Below are positions 1 to 11,161 of a stretch of DNA of 64,000 nt, piece by piece. The notes below the pieces were generated by a model. The model worked only from the letters and a program-made list of their open reading frames with translations, ran no database searches and was not told the DNA's origin. Origin of the DNA: Solen grandis (lineage: Eukaryota > Mollusca > Bivalvia > Adapedonta > Solenidae). Position numbers and translations under genes: made by a program. Within the stretch, counting starts at the first letter, position 1. Each line of letters starts with the position of its first letter. The DNA lies in the NCBI GenBank assembly GCA_021229015.1, contig CM037781.1, positions 64,184,581 through 64,248,580 on the forward strand. The letters run 5' to 3'.

Positions 1-62
1 ACCAGACTATCACCACCACGTTGGTTCTTGACAAACTGCACACTCACTTGTGCATTTGCCAT
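1..62 (-). CDS. 5' end of FLYWCH/MULE transposase-like ORF (partial, cut by window edge)
   Basis: The minus strand starts with ATG at 62 and reads MANAQVSVQFVKNQRGGDSL before leaving the window. This is identical to the first codons of the ORF at 49094 on the other arm. The VQFVKNQRGGDSLVY pattern is the start of a FLYWCH zinc-finger fold. Only about 20 codons are present, so function is inferred from the fuller right-arm copy. Confidence 0.7.
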   Translation of the reverse strand, partial: MANAQVSVQFVKNQRGGDSL

Positions 63-1187
63 TTTAGCTTATAATTTCAGACGATGTTACTTAGTGAAAT
101 TTTACTATCAAATGAAGACATTTACATCAGAATGTAAATATATTGTATCTGATACAGTTCAGTTCATTAATGAGATATCACAGTTTGAAAGTCACAATAA
201 ATTGATAACCAAAAATGTTAATTACTTCAAATCAAATTGTTTACCTTAAGTAGTAAACTGCTAGATCAAAGGACTTGTTTGTATTTCTTAATCCAATCAC
301 TTAGCAATATATACAGGATAAATGGACTTTAGTTGGACCAATCAATTAACACAATTTAAAGAAAAAAGTAGCAGAGGTGATAATTATCTTAATAAGTTCA
401 AATTATTTTTTATCTTTATCAATTCACATAAGCTTTAAAGCCAGAGATCAAAGGAATGCATGTTTACACTATAAATTACAATTAATTTAGTAACCCTAAT
501 TAATGGACCTTAATAAACACATTTTAGAAAGAAATAATACAATATAACTAAAACATGAAATTTTACCTCTTAAAATACAAAATCAAAAAAAAAATCAGAA
601 ACAAAATCAGATAATACAACTTCAATTCATTTTAATGTGTTGTAGTTTGAAATAGATTATAATCCCTTATCAAAACACACCCAGCAAGGTGCTAAAAATC
701 TTGAGTGGGACAGTTGGGAAACAAAATATCAAAAAGTGGGACAGTTGGGCATAAACCACTTCTGTGAGGAAGAATATTAGTAACAAGAGCTATCAATGAA
801 GACAATAAATGCCCAAAGCTCACTTGACTCAACAAGGAAAAAATTTTAAAGAATAGAACAATGCACATGATTCCTTAACTGTCAAAAACATTGAACATGA
901 AACACAGGAAAGTCATAAACATTTCAATTGTAACATAGCCACAAAAAAAAAATAATAAAAAGTCAAATTTGTCTTAGCAGTCACGCAGTCACCTAAGAAT
1001 AATAGTCAGTCAACCTGTTAACGAAGCTAGTGACTAGATTCCAAGATTTTAATTTGTAGATAATTACAGCCACTGCCATATTAAGACCAGTTTTCAAATT
1101 TCCTTTTGCATCACAAGCTTAAATGTACATGTACATCAAGTGAACTGCAAAGATGAAATAAAAACTACAAGTTTTTTTTATTGTTTT

Positions 1188-1190
<3 letters not shown>
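63..1190. other. AT-rich sequence without a gene
   Basis: No convincing gene is seen; the short plus-strand open frame at 28-249 lies antisense to the transposase start. The counterpart on the other arm is about 47965-49093. Positions 691-780 hold two GTGGGACAGTTGGG-type motifs (one as TGGGACAGTTGGG) that also occur, partly inverted, beyond the transposase at 50935-51050. Confidence 0.6.

Positions 1191-1224
<34 letters not shown>
1191..1224. repeat. Poly(T) tract
   Basis: A run of about 34 T residues. The other arm has the matching poly(A) tract around 47909-47940, with a slightly different length, as expected for an allelic homopolymer. Confidence 0.9.
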
Positions 1225-1228
<4 letters not shown>

Positions 1229-1407
1229 AATCATAGTTTATCAAAAGGGTCTTTTTATCAAATACTTTTGAATATAACATACCATGTGGTTATTAATTTA
1301 CATCTCCAGATCCCAGACGATAAACAATAGATGATGATCTCCAAAATATTTTGATGTAAATCAACACAAAGGATTAGAAAAATGTATAAGATAGACTATA
1401 TACTGAC

Positions 1408-1564
1408 CTCTCCTTGCATCAGCTTAAGGACAGCAATACGGGCAATCATGTATGTCCAGATCAGGTGCAATATCTGTAGCACAATCAGGAGACCGTTGAA
1501 AAAGTAGTAGGCAGGAAATGGTTCCAGGTTGTCATAAACCTCCACTGACGCTGAGTACACGACG
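1408..1564 (-). CDS. CERS: Ceramide synthase, exon 9 (last TLC-domain exon), left copy
   Basis: This 157-base exon follows a TTTCAG acceptor and ends at GAG|gtcagt. It enters with one base completing a Tyr codon from exon 8 and encodes 52 residues, including EPFPAYYFFNGLLIVLQILH and IWTYMIARIAVLKLMQGE. This corresponds to the final two membrane segments of ceramide synthases, the ER enzymes that N-acylate sphingoid bases with acyl-CoA. The YYFFNxxxxVLQxLHxxW signature is typical of the family. The exon ends in phase 0, before the acidic C-terminal tail, which is not in this contig inside the window. The reading frame is intact here but broken by indels in the right-arm copy. Confidence 0.93.
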
Positions 1565-1832
1565 CTGAAATAAAAGATAACATCTCTTGTGTACTCTGTC
1601 CCACAAAAAGGACGGATGGACCGACATGGCTATTTAGGTCAAAGGTCAGGTAAAAAATTCAGGTAATCCCAGGCAGTGTTACCAAACAACTAACCTGATA
1701 GTTTTAAATGCTTCATATGCATATTCATGACATAGTTAGAGAATATGATTCAAAATGACCTAATTATCCAAAATACAATCCCAAGCTACCTTATGTGGCA
1801 CCTGCAAACAATGTTTAAATGAATTATTGACT

Positions 1833-1985
1833 TGACTTGACTATTTGAGTTTACCGTCGCTTCGACAGTATTTCAATCATATAGCGATGTCCAGCTAATT
1901 ACAGGTGGAGGAAGACCCCGAATGCACGGAGGCATCCGGGTAGAACCACCGACCTACCGCAAGCCAAAATGAATTACTGCTTGCT
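1833..1985 (-). repeat. SINE copy (Meta-type tail), left arm
   Basis: On the minus strand it reads GGTTCTACCCGG (degenerate B-box-like), then CTTCCTCCACCTGTAATTAG, then ATTGAAATACTGTCGAAGCG and a TAAACTCAAATAGTCAAGTC tail. Related copies lie at 47150-47295, 57690-57800 and 59045-59155. It is probably a tRNA-derived SINE inferred from the repeated tail; no open frame is expected. Confidence 0.7.
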
Positions 1986-2157
1986 GTACTTGAGATGTTA
2001 AGTAGGCCAGGATGTGATCTGACAGGATTCTCCATGCAGGATTCCAGCATAGTCCCTGCTTAACAAAACTGAGGGCATAAAAAATAAAACAATAAACATG
2101 ACAAATGGCAAGAAACCAACCCTGCGTTCAGTTGCAGTTAAAAGTTTATAAAATTAG

Positions 2158-2177
2158 CCCCCCCCCCCCCCCCCCCC
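2158..2177. repeat. Poly(C) tract
   Basis: About 20 consecutive C residues adjacent to the next pearl/HINE-like element. The other arm has a longer poly(G) run at 46936-46960. Confidence 0.9.
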
Positions 2178-2184
2178 AACCCAA

Positions 2185-3262
2185 AACAAGAGGGCCAAGA
2201 TGGCCCTGTGTCGCTCACCTGAGTAAGATTGCTGTGTTAGCCAAGATGACAAAAAATGTGGCATCTAAAGTGTTTTTCTAACATGTGACAAAGTGACCAA
2301 GATTTGGATCCTACCTGAATTTGCACTCAACTGGGAATTCGTGCAGTCACCATTCTTATTACGTTTAATGAAGACTGGTTCAAAAATGTAGGCCACTAGA
2401 GTTTCACAAGATTTTTCTAAAATGTGCGCTGGTGACTTACTTTTTGACCCCATGTGGCTCAGTTTTGAATTCACCCGAGAAAAAATTGGAAATTCCTTTT
2501 TCCTAGTTTTTGACCCACTGCCCTTTTAAACTCATCCAAGAAATCATGTAGACGAAAAACCTGGACAATTCTAATGAAGATTGGACTGAAACTGTGGCCT
2601 CTAGAGTGTTCACAAGGTTTTTCTAAGATTTGACTTGGTGACCTAGTTTTTGACCCAACATGACCCAATTTCAAAGTCATTCAAGATATCATGTAGACAA
2701 ACACCCTGACCAAATCTAATGAAGATTGGGCTAAAATGTGCCTCTAGAGTGTTCACAAGGATTTTCTAAGATTTGACCTGGTGACCTAGTTTTTGACCCA
2801 ACATGACCCATTTTCAAACTCATCCAAGATATCATGTAGACAAACATCCTGACCAAGTTTAATGAAGATTGGGCCGAAACTATGGCCTCTAGATGTTCAC
2901 AAGGTTTTCTAAGATTTGACCTGGTGACCTAGTTTTTGACCCAACATGACCCAATTTCAAACTCATCCAAGATATCATGTAGACAAACACCCTGACAAAC
3001 TTTCATGAAGATTGGGCCAAAACTGTGGCCTGTAGAATGTTCACAAGGTTTTTACTAAGATTTGACCTGGTGACCTAGTTTTTGACCCCTCATGACCCAA
3101 TTTCGAACTCATCTGAGTATCATGTAGACAAACATCCTGACCAAGTTTCATGAAGATTGGGCCAAAACTATGACCTCTAGTGTTCATAAGCAATTGTTGA
3201 CGATGGACAATGGATGACGGACAAAAAGGGGTCACAAAAGCTCACCCTGAGCACAAAGAAAA
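2185..3262 (+). mobile_element. Pearl/HINE-like non-autonomous element A
   Basis: It begins AACAAGAGGGCCAAGATGGC and CGCTCACCTGAG. The core is about seven tandem units of roughly 130 bases, each with GACCTGGTGACCTAGTTTTT and CATGTAGACAAACA. It ends with GACGGACAAAAAGGGGTCAC and AGCTCACCCTGAGCAC, where the closing half of the terminal hairpin is missing. This head, tandem core, ACGG-rich stretch and tail layout matches what is known of bivalve pearl/CvE and HINE (Helitron-related) elements; the assignment is by architecture. The other arm has element N at 45429-46926. Confidence 0.8.
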
Positions 3263-3469
3263 AAAAGAGGTTTACATTAAGTATAATAAGAGCCATGCTG
3301 ACATGGCCATCCCCTGCTGAATGCTTGCACTTAAGAAGAGGTGTTGGAGAGTAGAATATTTCATTTTTAACAGAAAATTTTGGTAATGAAGACTGATTTT
3401 AAGATAAGATGAACCCTGTGAAGACCTATAATTCCCCTATTTTGAGGTCTCAGGTAAAACCTGAAAAAC

Positions 3470-4195
3470 AAAGGGCAATAACAAAAAATGAAAGGGGTTA
3501 TATTCTTGTGCACTGCACTCTTCCTCAAAGAGATCTATCAACCTAAGATGTTTCAAGTTGACATCTCAAATACTTTTTGACTTACGCTCCGATAAAAATT
3601 AAGTCTGAAAAATAACATAGGGCAGTAACTCAAAAATTATGGAAGGTATCATTCTTGTGCACTCATTTCTTCTCATAAGATCTATCCCATAAATGTTATC
3701 ATTCTTGTGCACTGCACTCCTCCTCAGTAAGATCTCTATCCACCTATGAAATTTCCTGTTGATATCTCAAATACTTTTTGACTTATGCTCCGGTCAAAAA
3801 TTAAGTCTGAAAAATAACAAAGGGCAATAACAAAAAAATTATGAAAGGTAGAGTTATCAGTTATCATTCTTGTGCACTACACTCCTCCTCAATGAGATCT
3901 ATCCACCTATGAAGTATCAAGTTGATACCTCAAATACATTTCGAGTTATGCTCCGGACAAAAATTAAGTCTGAAATAACTAAAGGCAATAACTCAAAAAT
4001 TATGAAAGGTAGTGTTATCATTCTTGTGCACTGCACTCCTCCTCAATGAGATCTATCCACCTATGAAGTATCAAGTTGATACCTCAAATACTTTTAGAGT
4101 TATGCTCCGGACACAAATGTGGGATGGAAGGACGGACGGACGGATGGTAGATGGACAGAGACAATTACCATAACCCCCACAGCCTTAACAAATTA
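3470..4195 (+). repeat. Second tandem-core element with ACGG microsatellite
   Basis: About four diverged units of roughly 165-185 bases carry TCTTGTGCACTGCACTCCTC, GAGATCTATCCACCTATGAA and TTATGCTCCGG. They are followed by GGATGGAAGGACGGACGGAC and a TAACAAATTAAAAGGGGG end. The architecture resembles the pearl/HINE-like elements but the monomer is unrelated. The other-arm copy is at about 44635-45230 with fewer units. Confidence 0.7.
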
Positions 4196-4253
4196 AAAGG
4201 GGGAAACATGTTTATTGTAAACTCCCAGGAATAAATTTGAGCCCCTATCCATT

Positions 4254-5299
4254 AACAAGAGGGCCAAGATGGCCCTAGATCGCTCACCTGAGAAAAGTAT
4301 CATTCATTGCCTGTACAAAACAGATTGCTTTAGAATTAAGATGATGAGGTGAAACAATGTTCAGGAATTTTCTGACCCCATCCACAAAAGATATCATCAT
4401 GACAAACATTCTGCCAAAGTTTGAGGATGATTGGACCAAAAATGTTGCCCTCAGAGTATAAACAAGATTTTTCTAAGATTTGACCTACTGACCTACATTT
4501 CTATCCAGCCCCACCCATTTTCAAACTGGTTCGAGATATCATCATGACAAACATTCTGACCAAGTTTGAGGAAGATTGGATCAAAATTGTGGCCTCTAGT
4601 GTGTAAACAAGATTTTTCTAAGATTTGACCTACTGACCTACTTTTTGATCCAACCTGACCCATTTTCGAAAGGGTTCAAGATATCATCAAGACAAACATT
4701 CTGACCAAGTTTGAGGAAGATTGGATCAAAATTGTGGCCTCTAGTGTGTAAACAAGATTTTTCTAAGATTTGACCTACTGACCTACTTTTTGATCCAACC
4801 TGACCCATTTTCGAAAGGGTTCAAGATATCATCAAGACAAACATTCTGACCAAGTTTGAGGAAGATTGGATCAAAATTGTGGCCTCTAGTGTGTAAACAA
4901 GATTTTTCTAAGATTTGACCTACTGACCTACTTTTTGATCCAACCTGACCCATTTTCGAAAGGGTTCAAGATATCATCAAGACAAACATTCTGACCAAGT
5001 TTGAGGAAGATTGGATCAAAATTGTGGCCTCTAGTGTGTAAACATCAAAATTGTTGACGGACGACAAGATTTTTCTAAGATTTGACCTACTGACCAACTT
5101 TTTGATCCAACCTGACCCATTTTCGAAAGGGTTCAAGATATCATCAAGACAAACATTCTGACCAAGTTTGAGGAAGATTGGATCAAAATTGTGGCATCTA
5201 GTGTGTAAACATCAAATTGTTGACGGACGACGGACGACGGCCGACGGACAATCAAGTCTCCCAAAAGCTCACCCTGAGCTATGCTCAGGTGAGCTAAAA
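4254..5299 (+). mobile_element. Pearl/HINE-like non-autonomous element B
   Basis: Head AACAAGAGGGCCAAGATGGC; about six tandem units of roughly 135 bases with TCTAAGATTTGACCTACTGA and AGATATCATCA; an ACGGACGACGG stretch; terminal hairpin CACCTGAGC/GCTCAGGTGAGC, then TAAAA. The other-arm copy (43873-44585) has about four units, so the core differs in copy number between arms. Confidence 0.85.
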
Positions 5300-7628
5300 A
5301 GCAACCAATGATAATCACCCTCATAAATATAACAATGGGTATACTGGGTAATCTATTACATGCTGCACATAAAGGCAATGTCAACTCGAAATTAAAAAAT
5401 TACAAAAATGCTGTTATGTCTATTATTTTGCTCTAAGAAAGCAATTCTGCAACCAGGCCAGCATTTTCACTTAAAGATCTGTTACTCCATATTCAAAGAC
5501 CAAGGAAATTGAAATTTGCAAACACGCTATTAATTATTATTGCTTATCAAATCTGACAATTAACTTGACCTCTATTTCTTTGGCGAATGATGGCCTATTA
5601 TTGGGGATTAATTATGCATACAAACAAGTAGGTCCCAACCTTTATCATTGTTGAACAACCAAGTTCAGTCAATAGAAAATTAAGGTCAAATTAAATATTA
5701 AATTTGACAAGCAATAACATACTCTTACAATAATGGTTAATATTTCTAATATTTCCCTGAGTTCATATTTGTGGGGAAACAGAGGTGAGGGATTTCTCAA
5801 TTTGAGGTATTTTGTGAAATTCAGTGCCTTGATTTGTCAAAATGTTAAGTCTATATTTTACTCTTGGATTTGAAAATGACTTTTTATTCAAAATGATGTT
5901 TTTTTATGCTTAAAGACAATAACTATTACATATTAAAGTTTATTTATTGTCAAAGGAGAGATTGACTGATTGAAATAATTGAATTTTGAGTTATGAGTCT
6001 AATTAATCTCGACTCTGGAAATTGATGAATTACAAAAATCTGTCTTAATTTTGATATAATTTAATAAATATATTTTCTGGTATATATAACCCTGAAAATA
6101 AACCGCTGATTACCCAAATGAACAAATATCTATTATAGTCAGATGGGCAGAAGTTCATACATTTTTTTTATATAACTTTTATCATTGGAATGTCAGAGAA
6201 AATAATGATTCTTTTACAAGGTTCTGGAACTCTAATTACCACCAATCGAAGAGTATCCATAAATAAGCTAATATTGCTGCAAACTGCTCTGAAACAGGAC
6301 TGGGTGTTCGAATCCCAGTCAAGTCAACTTTTTTCCTCTCTTTCTTTTTCTATTTAAGCATTATTTCTGTATTACTCATATCAGATTTAGAAAGGGAAAG
6401 TGTTTATTTTTGTTATGTTTAGCTATTTAAGTATTAAGGTTCATGTACCAAAATACAATTTAAGGTACTCAGTGCTTCACTTACTGGTTATTTATTTTTA
6501 AACGCCATGGTAAAAGTTAATAATTTTTCCATATTTATTCATCAATGAAATGTTGTAAATTCATCCCGTGAATGTACCTACAATAAATTACATACAGTAC
6601 ACATCTAAAAAATCTGTAAATTTATAAACATCGTTAAACAAACACATTTCTAACTAAAAGTAAGTAAAAAATAAATTTGAAAACAAATGAAGGATATATC
6701 AAATGTGATTCTCCTTCTCAGTCTTGTTTTTGTATAATATGCGAAATTATTTAGCCAAGTTTAGAAAATAATTTACAGATTTCATTTAAAAAAAAAAAGT
6801 ATTTGTAAATTTCTAGTCTTCCTGTTTTTTGGGGGCCAAACTGGACATAGTTGTATCATAATTTATGCTGATAAAACTCCTTAAAACTTTCCCATGGATT
6901 GTCTTACATATTTCAGTGTACATGTATAATATTGCATTTAAGTTTCTTAACGTCATGCATTTGAGTCCCAAAACCTTAACATACTTTAAGATGGATTTTC
7001 AAATAATTATTATAATAAAAAAATCCAGAAGTAGAAGAAAATGAATGTTCTATTTTTCTTTGCAGTTTCCTGTTTTATTCCTTAATTAGAAGACTTATTG
7101 GTAGAAATTCTTCATAATATGGATAACTATCAACAATGTCTAATGGACCTTTCAAATGTTTACAGAAATATTCAAATGAGGTAATCAGATTACCCAATAG
7201 AAACTCTAGGATATCATGTGATCTACAATTCACCTGTTTCACACAAGAAATGGACATGAATCTATTTGATTCTGTTTGCAAACAGCTGATATAGTCATAA
7301 AAATAAAATAAACCCTAAACAATGGATAAAAGCAAGAATATATATTAATGGCAAAAATTGAAATACCCAGAATAACTTTCCCTCAATTCATTACAAAGTA
7401 TTCATTAAAAGCAAAAATCCTTCCACTTCACATTGCTGCAAGGCATAATATTTAGCTTAGGTATTGGTTTAAATAAAAATAATATATACAGTGCATATAT
7501 TCCTAACATACCAGCTTTCCTCTCCTACTGAAAAACAATATATAATTATAGCTAACAATCTCCATATGTAAAGATAGGAATATTAAGTATTTAAAGTTTA
7601 ATATTGTCCAATAATCAGTTTTCATTGA
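5300..7628. other. AT-rich unique intron sequence
   Basis: Inside the intron between CERS exons 9 and 8. A short GTGTTCGAATCCCAGTC stretch at about 6306-6322 resembles a tRNA B-box, but no cloverleaf is apparent upstream. No gene is supported. The sequence is well preserved in the other arm (41540-43870). Confidence 0.6.
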
Positions 7629-7829
7629 GAAAGAGAGACAGAGAGAGTGAGAGAGAGAAAGAGCACTAGTGTTACAGTTTAATAGTATGTATGTAATAAT
7701 AACTATGTATGTATATCTTTATTTCCTAATCTCAATATAGATATTTACAAAATACAGAAAATTGAACATTAGAAATAAAACATACAACTACCAGAGAAAT
7801 AAGAGAGAGAGAGAGAGAAAGAGAGAGAA
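7629..7829. repeat. GA-rich microsatellites
   Basis: Two GAGA tracts, about 7629-7665 and 7801-7829, appear as CT tracts on the other arm (41338-41369 and 41510-41545). Confidence 0.85.
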
Positions 7830-7869
7830 AACAGAAACAACATATTTATACTGTTATAATTTCAAACAA

Positions 7870-8395
7870 AACAAGAGGGCTAAGATGCAAGATGGCCCTG
7901 TGTCGCTCACCTGAGTAAGATTGCTGTGTTAGGCATGATGACAAAAAATGTGGCATCTGAAGTGTTTTTCTAACATTTGACTAAGCCAGATTTTGATCCT
8001 ACTGAATCAGCAGTCTTTCAATTACCAATTTTTCTAAAATTTCCCTGGTGACCTACTTTTTGACCCAATGTGGCCCAGTGTTGAATTCATCTGAGATTTG
8101 ATGTAAACAAACATTCTGACCAAGTTACATTTAGGTTAGGCTGAAACTGTGGCCTCTAGAGTGTTCACAAGGTTTTTCTAAGATTTGACCTGGTGACTTA
8201 GTTTTTGACCCCATGTGACCCATTTTCAAACTCATCCAAGATATCATGTAGACAAACATCCTGACCATATCTAATGAAGATTGGCCTAAACCTGTGGCCT
8301 CTAGAGTGTTCACAAGCAATTGTTGACGACGGAGGACGGACAAAAAGTGGTCACAAAAGCTCACCCTGTGCACAAGTGCTCAGGTGAGCTAAAAA
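7870..8395 (+). mobile_element. Pearl/HINE-like non-autonomous element C
   Basis: Head AACAAGAGGGCTAAGATGC, about three core units related to element A, TTGTTGACGACGGAGGACGG, and a terminal hairpin ending GTGCTCAGGTGAGCTAAAAA. The other-arm copy is 40713-41296. Confidence 0.83.
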
Positions 8396-8724
8396 TGAAT
8401 TCGAACCAGATACTATGCCTAAGGTAAATCTAGTGCTCCAATATAAGTATCATAAGAAATATTACTATACATAAGAACTAATACATATGTATACTCAAAT
8501 ATGTATAGATATATATGTATACATATGCATTTACCTATACCCAGTGATACATATATACACACTCGCACATACATGTTTATATCTCAGATGAATACAAGTA
8601 AATGGAGAATACGCATGCATACAAATGTACTAACACACTAACGGTATATCCTGGTCATCTCATCCATACATCACGATTAACTGTTCAGATAATGTGAGTC
8701 TCGGATATGAAACGAAAACTCAAA

Positions 8725-8913
8725 TACAGTAGAACCTTGTTAAACTGAAGTCCTTGGGACCAAGCTAAAAACTTTGAAATAACGATTATTCGGATTAAAA
8801 ATCCAATGGAAATTTCAGCTTCTGTGCGTGCATGTCTGCGTTTTCATCACCGGTGCAGTTCGTGGAAATTGTTATGTGTTATGCCGTGAAAACCACCTAT
8901 TTGGTGTATGTAT

Positions 8914-8974
<61 letters not shown>

Positions 8975-9582
8975 AATACATACTATTTTCAAGTTATAAA
9001 AAATAATAAAAATATTTCATAATCTACTGAGGTGTTTCTGATTAACATAATCATTAAAAATGTCAACCTAGTGATACATATTTTTACCGTTGATCTACTG
9101 CTTCAGGTAGTGTCGCATGCCCGTGACGAACACGATGATATGGAGTGTATTCAAGATCTGACACCTGGGTTTATCTGCTGTCACATGCATATTATGTAAC
9201 CTATCAGACATTGATTAGCAATAATCAAAATTTCCGATCGGACGGACATTGCCCAACCCAATCTCGAAAAGAGGTGTGAAAAACATGCCTGAGCCATCAC
9301 ACCAGGTGGTGACGCAAAATAAACTAGGTTACTGACAGAATACAATTGATGATAAGGACAATAACTGGTTCACGAAAATTTATGAAAATTGACTTTGAAA
9401 TAAAAATTAAAAAATGGGCCGGGTTTTACTTCGAAATACTAAAAAATCGAAATATCCAAATTCGGAATAAACATTGTACTTTTAGTTAAAATAAGAAGGG
9501 AAGAAATCGGGACCGAAAATAAATTTCGAAATTGCGAGGAATTTGGTTTAAATGATGTTCAATTTGGCGAGGTTCTACTGTA
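8725..9582. mobile_element. Pogo/Tigger-like inverted-repeat element, left arm
   Basis: The left end is TACAGTAGAACCTTGTTAAA and the right end reads, inverted, TACAGTAGAACCTCGCCAAA. TA at the termini is consistent with a TA target duplication. At 858 bases with no transposase frame, it is non-autonomous. TTCGAAAT/ATTTCGAA subterminal motifs are typical of this group. It contains an AT microsatellite at about 8907-8973. The other arm has it at 39608-40449. Confidence 0.78.
8907..8973. repeat. (TA)n microsatellite
   Basis: A near-perfect alternating AT run inside the pogo-like element. It is shorter in the other arm (about 40230-40264). Confidence 0.9.
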
Positions 9583-9613
9583 CTTATCAATGATTGGTCA
9601 AATGCCATGCATT

Positions 9614-9865
9614 AACAAGAGGGCCATGATGGCCATGAATCGCTCACCTGATTATAAATGAGCAGCATATGTTGGATTTTTCATATTGACCTACTTTTTG
9701 ACCCCACATTACCCACTTTTGAGCTTGTCCAAGATTTATTTTTACAAGTTGGCCTAAAATTATGGCCTCTAGAGTGTTAACAAGCCAAATTGTTGACGTC
9801 GCACGACGAACAAAGGGTGATCACAAAAGTTCACCTTGAGCACGTTGTGCTCAGGTGAGCTAAAA
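9614..9865 (+). mobile_element. Pearl/HINE-like element D (single core unit)
   Basis: Head AACAAGAGGGCCATGATGGC, one core unit, TTGTTGACGTCGCACGACG, and hairpin GAGCACGTTGTGCTCAGGTG ending GAGCTAAAA. The other-arm copy (38742-39576) carries about five core units and is 583 bases longer. Confidence 0.85.
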
Positions 9866-10432
9866 ATCTCCACAATTCAACAATCATGCTGTGTCTTGAA
9901 CTAGGGACCTTCAGGTTAAGGCTTTACTTTATATAAATGTATTCTGATGCCTTGACAATAAGAGGAGATCAGACCCTTCCAACACAGTCTGATCATGGTC
10001 TATTCTGTTTGCTTATTATCATAAAACATAGAAGCTCAGATTCTACACTGTTTGTATAGCAAAAAGAAATCCATTGCTTCATATACCATTTAAAGTTCAG
10101 TAAATAAATATTTATCAATTGATGAATTTGTGCATGAATATTCATGAGATAAACAGTTGATTAGCCCTTTAACACCACCAAAGACAGCACCTGAACCCTA
10201 ACTTAAATATGCAGAGAATAACACTAAATTGTTTGAGTGCTTTATATATTTTGAATAGGTTTATATAAAATCTGCTTAAGATATGGCTTTTAATTTGGCT
10301 GTCAATTTATTAATACTCGGATTATTCAGGGTATGAAAATGATAACCAATCAAATACTTTTTTTTTTTCTGATAAATGTTAATGATTTTGGCTGATTCTG
10401 CAGTTCTACCGTAGCAGTGTACCAAGCATTTT

Positions 10433-10675
10433 TTAACCCTTTCCCTCATAGAGGAAACCATGAAAAGACCTATGCGAACAGCATAAAAACCAGATCAGCC
10501 TGCGAGTAACTCGCAGGCTGATCAGGTTTTATGCTGTTCGCTGCTCCTCAGTGGTCTGGAAATGAGGATTTTGTAATTAAATTTGGTAAGGTTTAACTGT
10601 GGTTTTCTGCAGATCAGGCTATATGTGATACCTATTGAGTGCGTCAAAATGAGTCTATATGAGGGAAAGGGTTAA
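10433..10675 (+). mobile_element. TTAA-flanked hairpin MITE, copy 1
   Basis: TTAA, then CCCTTTCCCTCATAGAGG; it ends TATATGAGGGAAAGGG then TTAA. A TTAA target and CCC-starting inverted ends are hallmarks of piggyBac-type transposition, so this is a probable piggyBac-like MITE of about 235 bases. An internal palindrome (CAGCCTGCGAGT/ACTCGCAGGCTG) lies near the 5' end. The other arm has it at 37918-38159. Confidence 0.85.
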
Positions 10676-10876
10676 ATCTCGATAACATTAACAACGCAAA
10701 TGATTATTTCTGTGTGATGCATGAGATTCCAACCAACATCCTTGCATTTTCCTTCAATTCTTAATACAAAAAATAAAAACTTGTAAAACTTGAGTGAATG
10801 CATTTCAAAAATTTTGTAAAACAAAGACTACACAATAACAAATATATGTTAGTATATCAATGTTGGAGAAACTCAC

Positions 10877-10935
10877 TAGAAAGGGAAGTAGACCAAGCGA
10901 GAAGCAATCCAGACCAGGATAAAGACCTTGGCAGC
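10877..10935 (-). CDS. CERS: Ceramide synthase, exon 8, left copy (48-base in-frame deletion)
   Basis: The acceptor is CTACAG|GCTGCCAAG and the donor CTA|gtgagt. The exon is 59 bases here against 107 in the right-arm copy (37584-37690). The missing 48 bases encode MMKYCGRKTLCEVLFV, the first half of this TLC-domain segment, directly after AAK. The remainder, VFILVWIASRLVYFPF, is identical in both arms. The splice sites and phase are kept, so a product lacking 16 residues could still be made, but it would lose part of a membrane helix conserved in the family. This is either an allelic deletion or a consensus error. Confidence 0.88.
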
Positions 10936-10983
10936 CTGTAGACAATCAACAATAATTATAACTAACAAGTCATTTACAATTAC

Positions 10984-11161
10984 GTTTGTTTATTGGCTTT
11001 AACATCCCACCGACAGTATTTCAGTCATTTGGAGACGATATGTCTACTTGAGACAGATATAGTGCTGCCACACTGCAGAATCACGTTGTAGACATGTGGC
11101 ATGATGCCACACCCAGTCATATTATCCTGACACTGTGCCAACCAGTCCCGGAACTACCCTC
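10984..11161 (-). repeat. SINE body and tail, left arm
   Basis: On the minus strand: GGGTAGTTCCGGGACTGGTT, then GGCAGCACTATATCTGTCTC, then ATGACTGAAATACTGTCGGT and GGGATGTTAAAGCCAATAAA. Related copies with their heads lie at 59718-59940 and 61660-61925. Here the tRNA-like head is displaced to 12966-13125 by an inserted element. Confidence 0.75.

Noticed and set aside
6299..6330. Possible tRNA gene (GTGTTCGAATCCC B-box)
   Set aside because: No A-box, acceptor stem or cloverleaf can be drawn upstream; at most a SINE remnant.
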